DNA from: Dryococelus australis | Lineage: Eukaryota; Arthropoda; Insecta; Phasmatodea; Phasmatidae | Assembly (NCBI GenBank): GCA_029891345.1 | Contig: CM057005.1 | Span: 61,707,760 to 61,771,759, forward strand | DNA length: 64,000 nt | Direction: 5' to 3' | In this document: positions 11,717 through 24,659 of the stretch, piece after piece | How positions within the stretch are numbered: the stretch's first letter is position 1 | How the letters are laid out: every line of letters begins with the position of its first letter | Notes under the pieces: model-generated | What the model was told of the DNA's origin: nothing | Database searches by the model: none | What the model saw: the letters and a program-made list of their open reading frames with translations, nothing else | Program-made: the position numbers and the translations under genes

Positions 11717-13055
11717 ATCCCTTATCGTAAGGTACAATTTTGTTTCTTGCATCTATAATGTTAGATAGGGTTAAGTTACCCTTGGTACATAACTAAAATA
11801 CAGAAATTAAAATTTTTACTGAATTGTCTGCACTTGACAATCAAGTATTTTAGAAATTTTTCAGATGAAATAAAAAGGGGGAGAGACAGGAGACATTTAT
11901 GGATAATTTTATTCCCTATATCTACAAAAATTGTCACATCTTTCTCCAAAAGTGCAATTTAGTACCAAGGGCTTAAGCCCCGCCTACAGTCACAGTAAAA
12001 ATCAACAATAAAAAATTGAATCCACACTTGTATACGAAATCAACTACAACACATCATAATGGCGTAAGATGGCGGCATGCTCGCGGCAGCAGCGTTAAGA
12101 GGATTGGATATTTTCCATTCTTTTACGCCGAGTTCTCCGCCGGCCAATCACGAGACAACATTTCCAACCACGATAGTCAGTGCAGTGCAAGCTTATAACA
12201 AGAACATAGTTATTAAATTAATTTTGCGGTACAGTTAATATTTTCCTTTATTTAAATAGTCAACACAATTATTAACATGTAAACCACACTTTAAAAATCC
12301 CGTAACACGATTCCCGCGAAACTTTTTTCATCACAAATAGTTAAACAAAAATAAATATCATGTTAGCCAAGACACTATTTGAAAATCTCCGCGGTACATG
12401 TACAGTCTGTCTTTTTTTTTTTTTTTGTGTTCGTTTCTCATTAGTATCGTAATAGTTTTCTTACTGCTGTTGTAGCCAGTTCATTTTCATACTTCCACGG
12501 TAACGCCACTGTTATTTGGTTACGGTAACGTTACGGTGATTGTAGCCTAGGCTTTAGTCAGTCAGTAGCCACAATTTTAATTTAGCCCAACATGTTAAAA
12601 AAATTTCACTTTGGGAGAGAAAACTACAATAGGATATTATTTCGATAAATATACTTTTAGGGATAATAAAGGAACCACCTTATGGTTAGGTTGAAATGTA
12701 TGAAAACTTATTCGCCATCATTTTAGGTTACTTTGGGTAGTTTAATTAGATTAGGAGGCATTGTTGAACTACAATGGGTGAAAGACGCATGCACCGCAAT
12801 GGTATCCATATAAAGCGCACATGAACTTACCACTGCCAAAGTGGTCCACAGACACACTTGTGACAAAATTTCTTTGTTGTTACCTACCAACTTGTGCAAT
12901 TATTATTTTTAGTGTGAAATTCTCCTCTGAATACATTAAAAACTATTCAGTTTCAATATCTCAGAGCCACGCTGCATAAACTTGACAAACAAACACTCCT
13001 CTAAGAAAAACATTATCGCTGAAGAAATGAGGTTCCTCTCCACCCTTCCCAAGGG
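11717..13055. other. No gene recognised
   Basis: Unassigned. Contains an AAGATGGCGGC motif near 12066 (a YY1-type site or chance), a T run near 12412-12427, and clustered GGTAACG repeats around 12500-12540. No coding frame is convincing. Confidence 0.35.
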
Positions 13056-13304
13056 CGGGGGAGGGGGGGCTGCAGTGGGCATAGTGGTAGGACGCTTGCC
13101 TTCCACCAATATGATCCATGTTGGTTTCCCTGTGAGGTTACTCGCAGATTTTCAATAGATTGATGCTGCTGGCATATTTTATCGAGGTTTTCCCCACCCT
13201 TACATTTCAATGCTGCTCCATATCTGACATATTTCACCCTCATTGGCTCTCAATGCCTTGGCTTCTGCACACCACCAAACCTCTTTCAACTCCTCCCGTT
13301 TTAA
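13056..13304 (+). mobile_element. tRNA-derived SINE, diverged
   Basis: The head GGGCATAGTGGTAGGACGC and box-B-like region are followed by the family body (CCACCCTTACATTTC, GCTGCTCCA, CACCCTCATTGGCTCTCAA) and the CTCTTTCAACTC end. It is more diverged than the copy at 20.6 kb and lacks the GCCGCTGGTCGG block. Confidence 0.65.
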
Positions 13305-13310
13305 GGTGAT

Positions 13311-13362
13311 GGAGGCCATGGTGGTGTAGCGGCTAAAGTATTCGCTGTTTCACAAAGCACAC
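13311..13362 (+). mobile_element. SINE head fragment
   Basis: GGCCATGGTGGTGTAGCGGC resembles the 5' tRNA-like part of the SINE and stops after about 50 bp. It lies immediately after the previous SINE, so it is either a second truncated insertion or a rearrangement. Confidence 0.45.
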
Positions 13363-13429
13363 TTTTTTTTTCATTCCATATAGATCCAATACACTTTGGA
13401 AAGGACTTGTCAATTATTATTTTTTTGTT

Positions 13430-15960
13430 ATGCAATATGGATATTTGCACACAATTGCATTAACATAAAAATATATAACATATAAATAATATAATTTACA
13501 TACTTATTAATTCTAGCAGCTGTACAAATATGTTAAGACTACATCATTTGGTTGCAGTACAAGTTGTTACAATTCATGCATCTACATATAGATATTAAAG
13601 TATAAATATGTAAAGTCTACATTAGATCGAAACACAAGGCATTACATGAAGTCTCCTTATATCAGTCTTGTCCTGCGTTATAGAAATTCATCTTTATGTA
13701 AGTATTCTTCTACGGAATAGAAGGCCTAATTTAAAAAGTATAATTTAACAGCTCTTTTTAGTTTCTGTAAACTATTAGTTTACTTCAAATAACTCGGTAG
13801 GTTATTTATTAGTTTTGCCCCAGCATAGTATGGATTTGATGTAAAGTTTGAGGTTCTGTAGGAGAATAGGTGAAGACGATTAGCTCGTCTGGTGTAGAAA
13901 TGGCGTATATCACTATTTTTAACTTTTTTGATGTTTTCCATATATAAAAGAATACTGCGGTACATATACATGCATAGAAGAGTGAGAATTTTGTTATTTA
14001 TAAATTGTTGCTTACAATGGCTTCTTTTTCCATATTACTTATTGATCTCACTATTTTCTTCTGTAATCTAAAAGCCTTTTTTCCATTTCGTCGATTTATA
14101 CCCCAAAATATGATTCCATAATTTCTTATGGACTGAATATTTGAGAAATAGTATACAAGTATTGTATTATTATCGCAAATCTTTTTTGAGGTATGTACCG
14201 CAAAACACATTGAACTCAATTTTTTGCAGACATTATTAACATGCTCATTCCATGTTAAATTACTGTCTACAATGAGCCCTAGAAATTTAGTACCATTTAC
14301 TGTCTGTAACCAGTCTTCTTCTATTGTTGTGCATCGTTCATCCTGTATTGTCTGTTTCTTGCATGAAATTCATGAGCACATATTTGTTTACATTTAATAT
14401 GTATTAATTTATTATACTGGAACCAACTGGACATCTCAGTCACGGTATGTTTTATATTTTCTTAAAGATCAGGTTACCATAATATTTGTGTCACCCGCAA
14501 ACATTATTGCTGAGTCGTTGGTTATTTGTTCTGTAAAATCATTAACAAATATTAAGAATATAATTAGTCCCAGTATTTATTCCTGTGGCACTCCTACTCG
14601 AGTAGTTCTGGTATTGGACATAACATCTGTAATGTGATTTTTGTCATAATATCTTATGGAGGTGATCTGTTTTCTGTCTTCAAGATATAACTTAAACATA
14701 TTATTAGTTACACCTCCTACTCCACACTGTTCAAGTTTTTGCAATAAAATATTGTGGTCGACACAATCAAAAGCTTTTGAAAAATCTGTCAATATACCTG
14801 TTGAGAATTTTCTTTTATCAAAAGAAGTTAATATTTTTTTCAGTAAAAGTGTAAATAGCTTGTTCTGTGGGTTTGCTCTCTAGAAAGCCACACTGATGCA
14901 ATGAAATAACCTTGTTTCTTATTAAGAACTGTGTCAGTTTATTTGCTATCAATTTCTCTAAATTTTTTTGAAAAGGACGTAAGAAGAGCAATAGGCCTAT
15001 AGTTATCCATCAACGCCTTGTCACTTTTTTATGTATGTATTGGTACTACTTTTGCATATTTGAGTCTATCAGGAATAATTCCTTGGGCAAGACATTCATT
15101 GAAAATGTAAGTCAAAGACAGTTTTATTAAATAAGAACACTTTTTAGCAGAGTCATAGGTACCTCATCTATTCCACAGGATCTTTCACTTTTGAAATTTT
15201 TAATTACATTCACGATTTCTTCACAGATAGGTGTGAAAACAGTGTGTTGTCATTCCAAGCGGTAGGTCTTTGGGGTATGTGTGCAGAACTTATATTTGTA
15301 GCTCTGTGTTGATTTTGCAATTTTAGTGGGATGTTTGTGAAATAGTCATTGAAACTATGATATTTCCTTGCTATTTTCGATTTTGATACCATCAACTTTC
15401 AAGGAAAGGTTAACATGTCTTTGCCTAGGTTTCAATTCATTATTAATAATGTTCCACATTGCTTTTGTTTTATTTGAGGAGGAGGCTATTTTTTCCCCAT
15501 TCTATTTCTACTTTGCTACTCCAAGTAACTTGTTATATAATTTTTCGTATTGCTTACAGTATAATTTTTGTTTTCCCCCTGGGTTCTTAGCATTTGACGC
15601 ATTGTTTTTAACCTCTGGCCTGAGACACAAAGACCTTTACTAATGCATTTTATTTTCGAGGTACTGCTACATTTTGCAGATTTTAGTGGAAAGGCATGAT
15701 TAAAATGACCAATAAATGTAATAATGAAACTGTTCCAGGCAATCTTTGGTTCAGTTAATGTATAGATTATGTTTGATTTGGAGAGGTTGTTTGTGGTGGT
15801 TTCAGAAATGTTGTTCGTAGTTGTTGTAGAAAATTTTGTTTGTGATTGTTTTGCAGTGTGTCTGTGGTTGTTCTGTAAACGTCATTCCATTTTTCATTTA
15901 CAAGTAGGCTTTTAAAAAATCTTCACATTTTCATCTAAATATCCATGATTCATCATCAAT
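13430..15960 (-). pseudogene. LINE with reverse transcriptase, decayed
   Basis: A minus-strand non-LTR retrotransposon. From its 5' side: a pre-palm segment (KQYEKLYNKL, SSSNKTKAMWNIINNEL, about 15480-15570), then the palm motif A region DFSKAFDCVDHNILLQ (about 14740-14790) and the VGVPQE turn at 14577-14595. Motif C follows near 14488-14502, where the usual FADDT reads FAGDT, so one catalytic aspartate is lost. Downstream are FLGLIVDSNLTWN and a thumb segment ending in RLQKKIVRSI (13998-14290) and the C-terminal YYAGAKLINNLP block (13780-13971). Multiple frameshifts break it, so it is inactive. CR1/Jockey-like is likely but unproven. Confidence 0.8.
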
Positions 15961-18210
15961 ATTAGAATAAGTTCATGTCCAATTAGTTGCCGTCAAAATT
16001 AGAATTTGAAACATCATTAAGAAGGGTGAAATAGAGTTCAGAGAAAATCACGCAATGTTTTTTTGTTTTGCAGATTGTTTAGTTATAGGAAAATATTGGC
16101 TTTATCTAAGTTTTCCTTATTTTGACTACCTTTGGAGAATGATAAAATGTATAAACATGTAATTTACTGTAATGATTACAGCCTGCCGTTAAGTACATGA
16201 CAATCTAAACGCAGAAGTAAACTTTATTTATTTAACTTAACATATTGTCGACAGCAAGGTCCATTAGAGAATGGTAAACCAAGAACACAATGAAGGGAAT
16301 ACAAGGAAGGAATTGGTCAAATTGTCTTTATTGAGTCACCCCAGAAATTGCATGGAGTGAGTTCGAGAAACCATGGAAATTGCAAATCATGAAGGCTACA
16401 TTCAGTAGCTATTAAAAAACATGAGAACTGATTTGGTTATAGGTCTGCATTCTTGTATTGATAAACAACTGATTTCTTGTTGGTCACTGTAACTCTGCTG
16501 ACTTGGGGAGAAAAAAAATTGTAAGAGTGGAGTTTTTATAAGACGTAGCCATGTATTGGTTTACGAGATAATTATCCATTACGAACAAATAAATTCCATA
16601 AACTCCTTCACTGAAATAGCAAATCGGCGTTTAGAAAAACATGTATCTGCAGTTTTATCAAAGTGCCTGTATTTACCTCTAACGAGTCCGCAACTTACAG
16701 GTTAGACCTTAGTAATAGCAGCCACACTTGCAGAAATTAAACACACTGCAATTGTTAATTTACAAACTTACGCAGATGAAAATATGCCTATACACACAAT
16801 AACTGTGCGATATATTTCACGAATGTACCCACGGTATGTACGAATACAGAAAACATTGCAATCGCATGGCCCGGCTCGTACGCATCTTCATGCATTAATG
16901 TTAGTTTTCAATGGTCGCCGAATAAATAAAAAATTTATTATTTACATTTCACGAACGCAATAATAACACAAATTTAGAGACAATTCAGAACTACTAGTGA
17001 GTTCATATAGCACTCGCAAGGCTGTTTAATTTCATTGAAAACAAACGTTCTCTCTCTCCCGCATGGCTGCTTCACTTGTAACGCACTCGCAGACGACTTC
17101 AACAGCGTATTATATTCGATTTTAGCACGGTCAAAGTTTTATCATAACTTTGCAAAGCTCAGTCGTCAGAAAATTATTTCCTGGAGTATTTTCAAAGCAA
17201 ATATATAGCGAATAGGAAGCAAATTAAACAAAAACACCGTATACAACACTCCATTGAAATGCAAATAATTGATAACTTTACATATTTAACGGCGAAATTT
17301 ATATCTAGTTATGTGATACAAACACACTCACGCTTTAAGTATATTATCGTTTAGGTCAACACTGTTGTCTATTAATTTATGTCGATTTTAATACTCATCG
17401 AAATACACGTGAAAGATACGCCGATACAGTGTTTTTGGCTACTGTGACCTTTTTTGCCGGAAAACAACCGTCTAACTCCACGATATAAACTGGCTTCACT
17501 TGTTAACACTGCACGGTATAGGACATAGCCACCCCCTGGTTATTAATGTGTCATTGCATGCTGTTTCCGGTTATTCGAGAACTGCTGAAAGCACTGTCTA
17601 GATTATTTTTTTATGGTCACTCTGTACTCTTTCGGCTGCATGTAAAATTAACATTTCTAACAACACGATTACGTTATTCGTGACTCATAAGATTATTCGC
17701 TACGTTTAAATGTTACTTGTATACTTGCATGGAAATTATTAACGTCCATAAAACAAACGGAAAAATAAACTCACTGTCCACAAATTTAAAAGGCCCCATT
17801 ATAATATGTCCTTAAAATATGGAACTAATTTTCCTGCATTCCTGCCAACATTACTGGAGTATGTTGGTAATTTTGTGTGTTAAAAGTTTTACACTTTGTA
17901 TAATGGGTTTTTATAAGTATTATTTCAGTGTTACTTAACTCAGAACCCACTATATTCATATAATAAAGTTAAAATATACAAATTGTCATTGGTTACAACA
18001 CTAGTCAACAGGACTTTCAAAATCACGCGATGCAGGCGTTTAAACTTGAGATCACGGTCCTGTCTGTGTATGTATGCCCCCCCCCCCTCCCATCCAACCC
18101 CTCTTAATTGTCGAACGCGTCAACTGAATTTCATCAAAACTCGGTACTTATACAGCATTCAGTAAGGACACCTGACTTTTATATTTTTCGACTACACATT
18201 ACAATTACAT
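15961..18210. other. No gene recognised
   Basis: Over 2 kb of AT-rich sequence with only short frames, and a C run at about 18069-18078. I see no element ends, coding signature or RNA gene. Confidence 0.4.
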
Positions 18211-18330
18211 TGAGGTCTTGAGAACCGACGAGGATGAAGTGAGGTGAGTATGGAGCGGAATTCAAGGTCGGGGGAAACGGGAGATCCCCGAGAAAACCCG
18301 CCGATCAGTGGCACCGTCCGTCATGATCCC
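18211..18330 (-). mobile_element. SINE body fragment
   Basis: The reverse complement contains the family blocks GGGATCTCCCGTTTCCCC, GATCGGCGGGTTTTCTCG-like and CATCCTCGTCGGTTCTCAAGACC. The tRNA-like head is missing. Confidence 0.7.
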
Positions 18331-20645
18331 TATATGCGGAATACACTATGTATTGTCAAATTACACAGTTTCGTCATGTGTGAAAAATAGAATGGAAGTA
18401 CACTCTAGTATACGTTGGTACGGAATTTTCAGGATCGAGATCGGACCAGAATAAAATGTTGTGGTTGACGTCGCTGCATTTAAAACGATAAAATAAATAT
18501 ATTTTATGTTTGTTATTAATTTGTATTTGCGTAAGTTCGAAGAGATTCACGTTATATGTGGTGGAGTTATCGAAATAATCAATTTCTAAAATGTTTCACG
18601 TTCTGTAAAAATACTTTCACATACATAGGTACATTTAAGGAAACTGCATCCATGAAGTTATTTTAATTTGTCCTGGGAATAACGATATCCTAATTTTGTT
18701 TATACCTCTAAATTTCATAATGACTGGTAGCGGGAGACATCTACTGTCCCGCTTACGAAGTTACAGTCACTACTAGTTCAAGTGAACCACGTTAGAGCGC
18801 AGCACGATGTCGTGTTTATTGATTGTTGTTCTACTAGAGTATAACAGTTATACTCTAGTACTCTGTAAAAAAAATGTCGTTCTAAAGAAAATGCCGCGAC
18901 TTTAAGGTACGAAGGACGAAGACGCATTTACAACACTTTAACACACAAAATAAAGTACTCCTAAAAAAAAAAACTGAAACGTGTCGTTGACATTAACAAT
19001 ATTTCAGAGCTTATCTACCTGAAAACAAACTTCATCAGCAATATAGTGTTGGTACATATGATTCACCTTGCTGATTCAAGTCATTTCAATCGATTCACTT
19101 TAGTATTTCGATACTCTGTTTATAGTCACGGAATGATTGAATCAATGATGTACAAGTAGAAACTTAAAACGGTTCATATATACTAAGCGTACCGCAAGAT
19201 GATAAAATGTATCCATTAAGAAAAATAAGTATTTATATTAACTAAAATGTGCTTTATTCAAGGCGTATGTAACAGTACCATTATTTCGTTTGTTGACGAT
19301 CGTTCCGGTAGTTTATAGAATACGATAATATCCTTCATATTCAAGTTAACGATATTTTACAAAATGGCTGAGAAAAAGTGACGAATATTTACATACGTTT
19401 AATTATTACCTAGTTACTGCCTGCATACAAAATTGAACTGAAATACGTAAAACAGTTTGGTAAATATATAAAATACTAATCTAAAATTATACGGCCACCG
19501 TTTCAAAAATAAGTGCCTGATATGTATACATGAATGATGTATGAGGTGTCTATCAACAGCACAACTTCTATGAAAAAAGTTGAGTGAATCAACTGTGCGT
19601 TCTCACAATTTGAAATGTAGTCTATTTGCGAGTTACTTAACACTTTTTGAATCAAACCTTTTGAAAAAAATCACCCCATGCATTATGTGTTTGGCTGTTT
19701 CCTAAATAAGTCTACTGCCACAATCATTTCATATTTGTGTTAGCATGAAATTGCGTTATTTTTGGTTGAATCGAACTTTGACTTTTATTTGATCTATAAA
19801 TTATTATATTACATTTATAATTAATACAAATAAAAACAGGGAGTAAATACGTTTGTTGTTAATGCCTATTACGAAATAGTTCATATCCAAAACATTATTA
19901 CAGTGAGTGCACACGTATCTGGTCCATTGTCCCTTTGGCGTAATCTTGTAGACTCGGTAAAGTTTGGTTCGCATAAGGCGGAGGGATATCGTGGAAGTAG
20001 AACTTTAGCAGGGCTTCAGAAAAGTCGGAAGTAGTAACCGTCAATGGACTTCAATAGCTTTGTTACATTATTTGGGCTAATCGCCCGAAATGGGAGCTAA
20101 AATAAGGCATGAATTATCGTATTGAAAACTTGCTATGATTATTCAGCGTAGTTGGTTTGGTTGAGAATGTTCTAATGGTTTGGTATATATGACTTTCTAA
20201 GTTAAATATTTTTGGTACCTCTTTGAAAACGAGATCCTGATTGATAAAATTGTACGTTTCTAAGACAATTTCACATAGTAACGTTTGTATACCAAATTTA
20301 CTGATGATCGGTTAGGTTAAGTGTTTCCCTTGATATGACGTAACTGCTTAATTATTCAAAGTATTAATATTTTCCAAAATGGTGGGCTAATTAGAACACG
20401 AGTTTCGAATTTTAAATAAATAGTGTGAGCTGTGAAAACGCCAATTTTCGTCCAATGGTTGAATGGTTCCTTAGATATGCCATAGTAGCTAAACAGTTAA
20501 TTAAAATGGCCAACATTTTGAAAATAGGAGCACCTGGTATGGTCTACAAGTATAAAAGAAAAGTTATCTTACAAAAATCTATAAGAGTGCCTAGTATATG
20601 GAAAATCGATTAGCGGTTTCACAATTTTGTAGGGGTATACCCACA
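18331..20645. other. No gene; hairpin and MITE scrap
   Basis: A 14-bp perfect inverted repeat (TACTAGAGTATAAC, one-base loop) lies at 18832-18860. At about 19940-20030, CGCATAAGGCGGAGG and AGCAGGGCTTCAGAAAAGT resemble the right interior of the MITE at 5458-5878, suggesting a degraded copy. Otherwise nothing is supported. Confidence 0.4.
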
Positions 20646-20913
20646 TACAAACGGGGCCGCGGTGACAGAGCGGTTAGCCTGCTTGCCTCCCACCAAAGCG
20701 AACCTGGCTCAATTCCCAGCCGGATCACTCCTGAATTTTCGAAAGTGAGAATCGCGCCGGGGCGATGCCGCTGGTCGGTGGGTATTCTCGGGGATCTCCC
20801 GTTTCCCCTGCCCTTACATTCCGGCACTGCTCCAGTCTCACCTCATTTCACCCTCATCGGCTCTCAAGACCGCGTTGTTAAGAGCCGCCAAAATCTCTCA
20901 ACTCAACCTAACT
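20646..20913 (+). mobile_element. Full-length tRNA-derived SINE
   Basis: This is the best copy of the family (about 268 bp). A GGGGCCGCGG start precedes a tRNA-like promoter: box A TGACAGAGCGGTTAGCC and box B GGCTCAATTCCC. The unique body is GATGCCGCTGGTCGGTGGG, GGGGATCTCCCG, CATCGGCTCTCAAGACC and a CTCTCAACTCAACCTAACT tail. Flanking TATACCCACA (20636-20645) and TATACACACA (20914-20923) form a probable 10-bp target duplication with one mismatch. Such elements are transcribed by RNA polymerase III and depend on a partner LINE. The partner is not identified here. Confidence 0.85.
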
Positions 20914-20923
20914 TATACACACA

Positions 20924-21659
20924 GGTGGGAAGTTGATGTCACAAGCCTACATTTCTTTTTGGAATGTAAGATAAAATTACTCATATATGTATAATTCCAG
21001 CCTCCTCTCATTTATTTTACGTGCATATTCCATTATTACAGCTGTGAAATTCAGTTTTCACAAGCTAATGAACTCGACTCCTAAGAAAGTTTCACGGCAC
21101 TTACGAATCTTTACGTTACTACACTTAACAGCCTATCACATAATTGCCAGCCCAATTTTCTATGTTTAGTTATTTAAGGCTTAAGCATGAAAAATATTAC
21201 GTTTTGCATCTGTCAGTATATTCCATCACCTCTTCTGTGATCAAATGCGCGTGATCTACTCGTGATCCTTCCCTCTCGCCATACAACATGATCATTCTGA
21301 AGATATGACTTACGCAAAGTGAGAACGAATTATTACTAAGAGACGAATTTATTTCAAAGTAATTAGTAGCAAACTCGTGACGATACCACAAATTCCTAAA
21401 ATAATTAATGGGTTCTTGATTTGCTATCTGGAATTTTTGACAATTTGGTTGCTTACAAACACATTCATTGTAACTGATTTTCTGCTAGTACCATTTGCCT
21501 GTGTTTGTCACTTCCAGACTACACTTTTGCTAATTAAAACGAGATTATTCATATCCACGTTATAATTTGTATATCAGTCCAGAGTTTCAAAATTTGTGCG
21601 ATAGTAAAGACACACTTACTACTATTTTTTAAATCAAGTACGGTAATATTAACTAAAGA
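20924..21659. other. No gene recognised
   Basis: Unassigned AT-rich DNA between the SINE and a partial MITE. Short frames only. Confidence 0.4.
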
Positions 21660-21950
21660 TTGTTCACGGGAAACTGAGCGCTTTTGAAATCAACCTATAA
21701 AAAATAATTTACTGCCCTTTACAGCAAGCATTATAACGAACACGCTGACTGGTACGTTGCCAGTTAAGTTGGCAGCGAAAAATTAAATGCAGGTCCATAT
21801 CTTAACGTCGTACTCAAAGTTTTACTTCTACATTTGCGGCCAAAGAATTTATTTAAATTATTTTCTGTCTGTTTTGCGCAGATTAATGTAAGAAATCGAT
21901 ATGCTGTTTACATACTTCTATTCTTAACGATTTCACACATTTGCAGTTGA
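21660..21950. mobile_element. GGCTGTTCAC-family MITE, right end lost
   Basis: It begins TTGTTCACGGGAAACTGAGCGC and aligns with the interior of 5458-5878 (CCAGTTAAGTTGGCAGCG; AATTTAT; CTTAACGATTTCACA). The right inverted repeat is missing where the TTAATT-rich repeats begin. Confidence 0.6.
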
Positions 21951-21984
21951 GAGTAGCGGGATCGCACCTGGATTAATAACAGGT

Positions 21985-22150
21985 AAAGGGTTAATTACAG
22001 TTAAATGGCCAAAGGGTTAATTGTAGGTAAAGAGTTAAATTTGTTGAAAAGGGTTTAATTTATTGCAAGGGTTAATTTATTGAAATAGTTAAATTTATCG
22101 AAAGGGTTAATTGTTACATTGTAATTATTTTATTGAAAGGGTTAATTGAT
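21985..22150. repeat. Degenerate AAAGGGTTAATT repeats
   Basis: AAAGGGTTAATT or close variants recur at least seven times with irregular 17-40 bp spacing. No coding content. Confidence 0.7.
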
Positions 22151-22540
22151 GTTGGTGCCCAAAAGGTAGATGTTGCCTCTTCGAAGTTCGGCAGTCGACT
22201 GAGCTCTGAGGGGTGGGAGCAGCAGCATATATATATATGTTGATCTTGGAGCAAGAGTGACATAAAGGATGCATGTTTCCTCTTCTAGGTCAGGTTGGAA
22301 TGAGTTCTGTGGGCTGGTTGGAGCGGCAGAGGTCCGTCTTGGTTGCCGGCCGTCGAGAGACTGAGGTGTGTATGTTAGGTTGGTTGAGGGGCGGGAGGGA
22401 GAGCGGAGCCCAGCGGCAGTGCTCCGTCCAGCTCGGTGTCCGGAGATGAAATGAGCTGGCATGAGGGGTGAGGGGAAGGGAGGTGTCGGGAGCACCAAGA
22501 CACGTCCATATCCTTCGAAGTATAAGGAGTGAATGAACTC
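22151..22540. other. GC-richer island between repeats
   Basis: A GC-richer block starting GGTGCCCAAAAGGTAGATG, flanked on both sides by repetitive AT-rich DNA. A 204-codon minus-strand frame (22142-22756) crosses it but extends into low-complexity repeats and has no recognisable domain, so I do not call a gene. It could be part of an LTR or other element. Confidence 0.3.
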
Positions 22541-22739
22541 CGAGGTTGAAATTATACAATTAGAGAAATGTAATAATCCAGTGTTTGAAAATAACGAAAC
22601 ACGCAAATATGGCGTTTTAATTGAATATTTGCCAATTGAACAAGCACCGGAAAGTAAATAGGAATGAAATACATAATTAAACCAATTACGGAAACATAAA
22701 AATACGCATACCGAGAAACTAGGTAGCAAATCAATCAAT

Positions 22740-23460
22740 GACAAACACCAGGACAATTACAAGCAATGAGACAATTGCCAAGTATGAAAAATTAAATGAT
22801 TGTAAAAACTGCAACAATAAATAATTGCGAAATACGCACGCCGAAAAAAAAATACGATTTACCAATTTAACTTAAAATAACACAATGAGATGACATACCA
22901 ATTAAAGAAATACAATTACACAAAACAAGTACTAACCACACGCAATGAGATGAGTTACCAATGAAATACAATAATTCACAAACACCGAGACAATTAAAAC
23001 AAATCATTCACAAACACCGACACAATTACTAACCACAAGCCACAAAAAAACGAATTACAAATAAAGCATAATATATAAAACAAACACCGGGTGAATTACT
23101 AATTACACGCAATTAATTACCAATTATAGAAATACCGAAACATTGAATATAACACAACAAGAGTTTATATATAAATACAAACATGAGACATTTACTAATT
23201 ATGCACAACGAAACATAAAAATATGTTCCAAGAGACTAAGTACTACTGAAATATGATCAATCACAAAGCAATAAGAATAGTTTCAAATTACACAAAACGA
23301 AAAATCTAGTTACCAGTTCAACATTATTACACGCATGGGACAATTACTAAGTAACGAGATGAATTAAACAAATACAAAACATGAAATATAATCATTTCAA
23401 CTATCGAATGAATTAATCAACTACAAGCACGTGCAATGAGACATTACTTGCACAAGTTTA
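22740..23460. repeat. Degenerate AATTACCAATTA-type repeats
   Basis: Blocks such as CAAACACCGAGACAATTA, CGCAATGAGATGA and TTACCAATTAAAGAAATACAA recur irregularly (for example near 22885, 22945, 22980, 23085, 23330). This looks like a decayed tandem array of about 60-75 bp units. No coding content. Confidence 0.55.
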
Positions 23461-24299
23461 TATTAGGAATAATACACAATAAGTACGTGCAACGAGTACC
23501 GAGTACCTACACCCTAAGTGCACATCCACACCACAACAGTCCCGACTTCGTACTGAACTCATACTATGTATACATTTCACTATATCCCCATTACTTGCTA
23601 TTGTATTCAATTAATTACCCGTAATGTCTCTTCCTTCGTGTATATGACACTGTGTAAAAACGAGCCTGCTTGAATAAATATTCGTAGAATATGGTCCAAC
23701 CTGCATAACTGATTTCACATAGTTTAGTAAAATGTGCTTAAAATATTCCTTCAGTAAAGTGTACATCTCCTCTCACCATTGTAAGGAAAAACTTTTAAAA
23801 TTATGCAATGTAGTATGTTATTACCCATGTAGGGCAAGACAACAGCTCACGCCTGTATCCCTAGCGCACTGCGTGGAGGCCCAGACCCACATCGAATAAC
23901 TCCGACCGCCCCGCTACGCCACAGACCATTTGTTTCATCGCCAAGTTCAAATTATCGCATACATGTTGTTTAATTTACGCACATTTTGTTTAATAAAAGT
24001 TTTGAAAATAAATTTTAAAAAAGTAATAAATTTTACTAATAAAATCATTAATTATTTTTAATGTTACGTGTTAACATATCGAATCAAATCAGATTTACTT
24101 TCAAGTAATGTTCCATGACACTTTATAACCTAACCTGTTGTCTGCATTTATGTTAAGAACGAGAGCTGAGCGGGAGCTGAGCGGAGCAGACATGCAACTC
24201 TTGTCTTTCGCTGTTATCTGCTCCTGCTAGCGCGGAGACAGCGAGCCATCTGCTTAGTTCACTCGCCAGAGGGCGGAAGGCATCGCCAGTCATCTCTCA

Positions 24300-24303
<4 letters not shown>
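23461..24303. other. No gene recognised
   Basis: Unassigned. A GC-richer segment at about 24160-24290 has a GAGCGGGAGCTGAGCGG direct repeat and precedes the TC microsatellite. Confidence 0.35.
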
Positions 24304-24356
<53 letters not shown>

Positions 24357-24373
24357 TCTCTCTCTCTCTCTCT
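24304..24373. repeat. (TC)n microsatellite
   Basis: A long CT/TC array with a short CACA interruption. Confidence 0.95.
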
Positions 24374-24659
24374 TCCCCCTCACACCCTATCACATCCTGC
24401 CTCAGGGCGTTGGCCACACACGCAATTCCGCTAAGAAATGTTTAGAGATAAGAACCAAAATATTCATTTTAAGAAATATCACGTCCCAATTACAGTGTAA
24501 ATGCTGGTCAAAAAGGAAGTAATTTAAGAAATTGCTTACAATAATTTCCAAACCGAAACCAAGTCACGTTGAATTCGAATAACACCAAACTGTAAGAATT
24601 CCTATACGCTCAAGAAAACCCACATACCTATTTGCTAGAAGGAAAGCCCTGGTACAAAT

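Noticed and set aside
12060-12085. AAGATGGCGGC as a promoter or start codon context
   Set aside because: No downstream coding frame of quality and no other promoter signals.
22142-22756. 204-codon minus-strand frame, the longest in the window
   Set aside because: It spans a GC-rich block and low-complexity repeats, shows no domain, and its start lies in repeat DNA; probably chance.
24296-24374. Possible polypyrimidine regulatory tract
   Set aside because: It is a plain TC microsatellite with no adjoining exon.
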